Positions 30,695 to 34,275 of a DNA stretch of 34,275 nucleotides are shown one piece after another. Position 1 is the stretch's first letter. Every line of letters begins with the position of its first letter. The notes beneath the pieces were generated by a model, which was not told the origin of the DNA, ran no database searches, and worked only from the letters and a program-made list of their open reading frames with translations. The position numbers and the translations under genes were made by a program. This DNA comes from a virus. The stretch is from positions 1 through 34,275 of the IMG/VR virus record IMGVR_UViG_3300025759_000329, one strand, 5' to 3'.

Positions 30695-33133
30695 TTACCT
30701 AAATATATACGCTTTTCCGCTAGACGTACTGCCAGCGTCATCTTCCGCATAAGCACCAACTATGGCATAACTGTCTGAGATGGATACGCTGCGGCCAAAT
30801 AAATCGCCTGAGCTTGTACTATAGGCGCTAGGGTTGTCTAGCGTATGAAGCAGAGAGCCAGTGGATGCGTTAAATATGTAGGCTTTTCCGCTAGCCGATC
30901 CGCCAGCGTCATCTTCAAAATAAGCACCAACTATTGCATGGGTATCTGAGATAGATACGCTATAGCCGAAATTATCGCTTGCGCCTGTGTCATAAGCACT
31001 AGGGTTATCTAACGTATGAAGCAGAGAGCCAGTAGACGGATCAAATATGTAGGCTTTTCCGCTATTACCTCCGCTAGCGTCATCTTCTTGATAAGCACCA
31101 ACTATTGCATAACTGTCTGAGATGGATACGCTAAAGCCAAATCGGTCGTTTAAGCTTGTACTATAGGCATTAGGGTTATCTAGCGTATGAAGCAGAGCGC
31201 CAGTAGACGGGTTGAATATGTAAGCTTTTCCGCTAGACGATCCGCCAGCGTCATCTTCAAAATAAGCACCAACTATTGCATAACTGTCTGAGATGGAAAC
31301 GCTGATGCCAAATAAATCGTTTGCGCTTGTGCTGTAAGCATTAGGGTTGTCTAGCGTATGAAGCAAAGCGCCAGTAGACGGGTTGAATATGTAGGCTTTT
31401 CCGCTATTACTTCCGCCAGCGTCATCTTCTAAATAAGCACCAACTATGGCGTAACTGTCTGAGATAGATGCGCTATAGCCAAACCTGTCGTCTGCGCTCG
31501 CGCCGTAAGCGTTAGGGTTGTCTAACGTATGAAGCAAAGCGCCAGTAGACGGGTTGAATATGTAGGCTTTGCCGCTATCACTTCCGCCAGCGTCATCTTC
31601 TTGATACGCGCCAACTATTGCATAACTGTCTGAGATGGATACGCTAAAGCCAAATACATCGTTCGCGCTTGTGCTGTAATCATTAGGGTTGTCTAGCGTA
31701 TGAAGCAAAGCGCCAGTGGACGGATCAAATATGTAGGCTTTTCCGCTAGACGTACTGCCAGCTTCATCTTCCGCATGAGCGCCAACTATTGCATAACTGT
31801 CTGAGATGGATACGCTGCGGCCAAATGAATCATCCTGTGAGCCTCCATATTGAGAGTTTGTTACATTGTTTAATGTGTATTTGTAATTGAATGAGCTATC
31901 ATATACATAAGCCTTGCCGCTAGAAGTTCCCAAAACGTCATCTTCTTGATAAGCACCAACTATTGCACAACTGTCTGAGATAGATACGCTAAAGCCAAAA
32001 TAATCATCTTGGCTTGTGCTGTAAGCATTAGGGTTGTCTAACGTATGAAGCAGAGAGCCAGTGGATGCGTTAAATATGTAGGCTTTTCCGCTAGACGATC
32101 CGCCAGCGTCATCTTCTAAATACGCTCCTACTATAGCATAACTGTCTGAGATGGATACGCTAGCGCCGAAATTATCGCCTGAGCTTGTACTATAGGCGCT
32201 AGGGTTGTCTAACGTATGAAGCAAAGCGCCAGTAGACGGGTTGAATATGTAGGCTTTTCCGCTATCACTTCCGCCAGCGTCATCTTCTTGATAAGCACCA
32301 ACTATGGCATAACTGTCTGATATAGATACGCTAATGCCAAATTGGTCATTTGCGCTTGTACTATAAGCATTAGGGTTGTCTAACGTATGAAGCAAAGCGC
32401 CAGTAGACGGGTTGAATATGTAGGCTTTTCCGCTAGACGATCCGCCAGCGTCATCTTCTAAATAAGCACCAACTATGGCATAACTGTCTGAGATGGATAC
32501 GTTGCGGCCAAAATAATCGCTTGCGCTTGTACTATAAGCATTAGGGTTGTCTAGCGTATGAAGCAGAGAGCCAGTGGACGGGTTGAATATGTAGGCTTTG
32601 CCGCTAGACGATCCGCTAGCGTCATCTTCTAAAAAAGCACCTACTATGGCATAACTGTCTGAGACAGATACGCTATAGCCAAAATAATCATCTTGGCTTG
32701 TGCTGTAATCATTAGGGTTGTCTAACGTATGAAGTAGAACGCCAGTAGACGGGTCAAATATGTAGGCTTTGCCGCTATTACTTCCGCCAGCGTCATCTTC
32801 TTGATAAGCTCCTACTATGGCGTAGCTGTCTGAAATAGATACGCTAAAGCCGAAATTATCGCTTGCGCCTGTGTCATACGCACTAGGGTTGTCTAACGTA
32901 TGAAGCAGAGCGCCAGTGGATGCGTTAAATATATACGCTTTTCCGCTAGATCCGCTAACGTCATCTTCTAAATAAGCTCCTACTATTACATAACTGTCTG
33001 AGACAGATACGCTATAGCCGAAATAATCGTTTTGATTATAAGCTGAAAAAGGGTTTGGGTTGTCCAGCGTTTTAATTCTACCAGACCTAAAACCGCCCTT
33101 TATTGCTTGCAGTAGTTTTTTCTTAGTTGCCAT
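30695..33133 (-). CDS. Giant FG-GAP beta-propeller virion protein, 812 aa, 14 repeats
   Basis: After ~37 residues (basic start MATKKKLLQAIKGGFRSGRI, then a strand like the repeat end), the whole protein is 14 copies of a ~57-residue unit: FGxSVSISDSYAIVGAYxED, DAGGSxSGKAYIFNPSTG, then ALLHTLDNPNAYSTSxxD. This fits FG-GAP_2-type propeller blades. Unit 7 (residues 379-436) is divergent, splitting the array into seven plus seven. The last unit is cut after GKAYIFR, and the N-terminal IKTLDNPNPF can supply the missing strand. A two-propeller adhesin is inferred. A chaperone-like gene follows. Confidence 0.88.
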   Translation of the reverse strand: MATKKKLLQAIKGGFRSGRIKTLDNPNPFSAYNQNDYFGYSVSVSDSYVIVGAYLEDDVSGSSGKAYIFNASTGALLHTLDNPSAYDTGASDNFGFSVSISDSYAIVGAYQEDDAGGSNSGKAYIFDPSTGVLLHTLDNPNDYSTSQDDYFGYSVSVSDSYAIVGAFLEDDASGSSSGKAYIFNPSTGSLLHTLDNPNAYSTSASDYFGRNVSISDSYAIVGAYLEDDAGGSSSGKAYIFNPSTGALLHTLDNPNAYSTSANDQFGISVSISDSYAIVGAYQEDDAGGSDSGKAYIFNPSTGALLHTLDNPSAYSTSSGDNFGASVSISDSYAIVGAYLEDDAGGSSSGKAYIFNASTGSLLHTLDNPNAYSTSQDDYFGFSVSISDSCAIVGAYQEDDVLGTSSGKAYVYDSSFNYKYTLNNVTNSQYGGSQDDSFGRSVSISDSYAIVGAHAEDEAGSTSSGKAYIFDPSTGALLHTLDNPNDYSTSANDVFGFSVSISDSYAIVGAYQEDDAGGSDSGKAYIFNPSTGALLHTLDNPNAYGASADDRFGYSASISDSYAIVGAYLEDDAGGSNSGKAYIFNPSTGALLHTLDNPNAYSTSANDLFGISVSISDSYAIVGAYFEDDAGGSSSGKAYIFNPSTGALLHTLDNPNAYSTSLNDRFGFSVSISDSYAIVGAYQEDDASGGNSGKAYIFDPSTGSLLHTLDNPSAYDTGASDNFGYSVSISDTHAIVGAYFEDDAGGSASGKAYIFNASTGSLLHTLDNPSAYSTSSGDLFGRSVSISDSYAIVGAYAEDDAGSTSSGKAYIFR
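30698..33022 (-). repeat. Tandem ~171-bp coding repeats (14 units)
   Basis: The repeats are ~171 bp, in frame, and very similar in DNA as well as protein. Unit lengths in codons are 56, then five of 57, 58 (the divergent unit), six of 57 and a final partial of 34. Several unit junctions recur at distance (for example the PSAYDTGASDN junction between units 1/2 and 12/13), as expected from recombination within the array. It is coding, not CRISPR. Confidence 0.92.
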
Positions 33134-33136
33134 AAT

Positions 33137-33607
33137 TTACCCCAATGAATAACCAGCGACAAAACCAAGCCAAGTCGTGCCGCCATCACGGGTGTAAAAT
33201 ACAAATAAATCCTTTGCCGACGCATCAACAGTTAGCGCTGGCGTTGCCGCACTTGGCCAGTCAACAGACGCAGGCCAAGTAACAGTAAAGCCAGACGCGG
33301 AAACGTCTTGAATAATCTCGATGCTAAACGTGTAAGCCGTGCCAGATGCTGGCGGGTTGCTAAACGTAAACGTCGTATTCTCAGTCAGCGTGTGGCTGAA
33401 CGAGTTTGCGCTCTCACAGTCAACGGTTGTTGCGTTCGATGTGGATGTAACCGCTGCATAACGCTCATTGTAGCTGTCAGCAATAAACTCTCCAGCGTGG
33501 TCTTGCCCGACAAATTGTGAGCGAGGAACCGTAATATCAACATTACCCACACCATCCTCTGGCGTGAGTGTTACTGAGCCATTTGTTGAGTTAATTTTAA
33601 GGGGCAT
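33137..33607 (-). CDS. Beta-rich virion protein, paralogue B, 156 aa
   Basis: The ORF starts MPLKINSTNGSVTLTPEDGV. Compared with paralogue A at 29534-30211 it keeps the front, GEFIADSYNERYAAV, ENTTFTFSNPPASGTAY and PASVDW...RDGGTTWLGFVAG, but lacks the repeated middle segment. It precedes the FG-GAP gene by three bases. Likely a short fibre or collar component that shares an attachment site with paralogue A. Confidence 0.78.
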   Translation of the reverse strand: MPLKINSTNGSVTLTPEDGVGNVDITVPRSQFVGQDHAGEFIADSYNERYAAVTSTSNATTVDCESANSFSHTLTENTTFTFSNPPASGTAYTFSIEIIQDVSASGFTVTWPASVDWPSAATPALTVDASAKDLFVFYTRDGGTTWLGFVAGYSLG

Positions 33608-33617
33608 TTCCTATCTC

Positions 33618-34070
33618 CTAAAATGGCCTTTTCTCAGTGTATCCATTAATCACAAGCTGCGCGTCTGTCGGGATCGTCAAGGTAACGCCATCTGCAATAG
33701 TAAAACCTTTACCCGTGTCAAACTCAACACCGCTGTCTAACGTGCGATCTGCGTTTAGTGTGCTTGTGACGTAGCCATAAACTTCCTCAACGCCAGCAGT
33801 AATAAACAACTCTGCGCTGCCAGATAAGTTCAACAGCGATCCAGTAGAGCTTTCCATCAACGTGCGCGTCAGAGTTGGCCCAGCAGAGTTGTAAAGACCG
33901 TAGCCGATCTCCCAATCGCTACCATCCTCAATCGTGTAGCGCACAGTATCGCCATCAGCTACACCGCCATCTGCAAATGTCTGATAGCCTGTAGAGGCCG
34001 CGCCAAGCGTTACAGTGCCTGTGCCTGTTGTCGCCGTTGAGACTTTAACGCGATTGGCTAGTACGACCAT
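33618..34070 (-). CDS. Beta-rich structural protein, 150 aa
   Basis: The ORF starts [20 protein letters not shown] and has AAGGTG before the ATG. Strand-rich text ([60 protein letters not shown]) is typical of a small recurrent phage virion protein. The end ([20 protein letters not shown]) looks like the beginning of a fibre beta-helix. It is paired with the partial gene upstream. Confidence 0.75.
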   Translation of the reverse strand: MVVLANRVKVSTATTGTGTVTLGAASTGYQTFADGGVADGDTVRYTIEDGSDWEIGYGLYNSAGPTLTRTLMESSTGSLLNLSGSAELFITAGVEEVYGYVTSTLNADRTLDSGVEFDTGKGFTIADGVTLTIPTDAQLVINGYTEKRPF

Positions 34071-34078
34071 GCTGCACC

Positions 34079-34275
34079 TTATGCTGGATCAGGGATTTCT
34101 ACGTCAAACGTGGCTACGGTAAAAGTATTACCAGACACAACTGCCTGTGATGTTGTAAGCGAACCTGTGCAAAGCAGGCGGCTCTCAGATACGTCTGTGA
34201 TTGCGTAATGCGTTGCAGTACCTGAGCCTGTCACTGATCCGTCTGAGATCGCTGCGCAGGCTGTCTTGCGGCCTG
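34079..34275 (-). CDS. Partial structural protein (C-terminal 65 residues)
   Basis: The gene is cut by the right edge; only the end is present. The readable C-terminus includes [40 protein letters not shown] and [14 protein letters not shown] before TAA. This beta-rich, Ser/Thr/Ala-rich text is typical of small phage virion proteins that accompany the 150-aa type encoded next. Family and length unknown. Confidence 0.68.
   Translation of the reverse strand, partial: GRKTACAAISDGSVTGSGTATHYAITDVSESRLLCTGSLTTSQAVVSGNTFTVATFDVEIPDPA

Noticed and set aside
30698-33022. CRISPR-like or non-coding tandem repeat
   Set aside because: The units are 171 bp, in frame and encode a coherent FG-GAP fold.
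30695-33607. Diversity-generating retroelement acting on the propeller
   Set aside because: No reverse transcriptase, template repeat or adenine-biased variation is seen in the window; recombination between units explains the variation better.

Overview
The window is about 34 kb of a tailed, double-stranded DNA phage genome, most likely a lytic marine podovirus infecting a Gram-negative (perhaps alphaproteobacterial) host. The evidence is a P22-type portal beside an SU10/DUF5309-type capsid protein, an internal-virion block with a lytic transglycosylase, a stabilisation-type propeller protein, no tail tube, sheath or tape-measure gene, no integrase, and many tiny lysine- or cysteine-rich ORFs of the kind common in uncultured marine phages. 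Genes are tightly packed with many ATGA, TGATG or TAATG junctions. All are on the minus strand except one HNH endonuclease gene. The window is incomplete: a gene is cut at each edge.

Transcription runs from high to low coordinates. Region A (34275-24420) encodes distal virion parts: small beta-rich structural proteins, an 812-residue FG-GAP repeat protein flanked by two paralogous genes, a tail-fibre chaperone-like protein, a 'W-repeat' protein, a fibre with a C-terminal S74 chaperone domain, a stabilisation/hub-like protein, a C1q-like virion protein and a GNAT-like protein. Region B (24427-14679) encodes internal and ejected proteins, the lytic transglycosylase, portal, scaffold and major capsid protein, followed by a convincing intrinsic terminator at 14629-14662. 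Region C (14615-12235) holds small accessory proteins and the lysis cassette: several small membrane proteins, a three-TM holin and an M15 peptidase endolysin. The plus-strand HNH gene (11893-12246) marks the border to the early region.

Region D (11783-3713) is the early and DNA-metabolism block, apparently driven from an AT-rich divergent promoter region at 11784-11892. It contains two small genes that share a perfect 84-bp 5' end, tiny ORFs, a C5 cytosine methyltransferase, DNA-binding-like small proteins, a Holliday-junction-resolvase-like nuclease, a RecE/Cas4-type exonuclease, an Enc34/gp2.5-like SSB, and a zinc-finger/Toprim/RecA-like primase-helicase. No DNA or RNA polymerase is visible, so replication probably relies on host polymerases or on genes outside the window. 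Around 4.7-4.8 kb an 18-bp perfect palindrome and spaced GGACATG repeats form an unexplained regulatory or origin-like locus. A second structured intergenic region (3929-4009) can fold into three abutting hairpins.

Region E (3508-1) holds the terminase small and large subunits and a run of very small basic or cysteine-containing genes of unknown role. The most unusual items are the 14-repeat (7+7) FG-GAP double-propeller candidate with its flanking paralogues, the 84-bp gene-start duplication, the two RNA/DNA structure loci near 4 and 4.75 kb, and two adjacent virion proteins with cysteine-led C-terminal domains.
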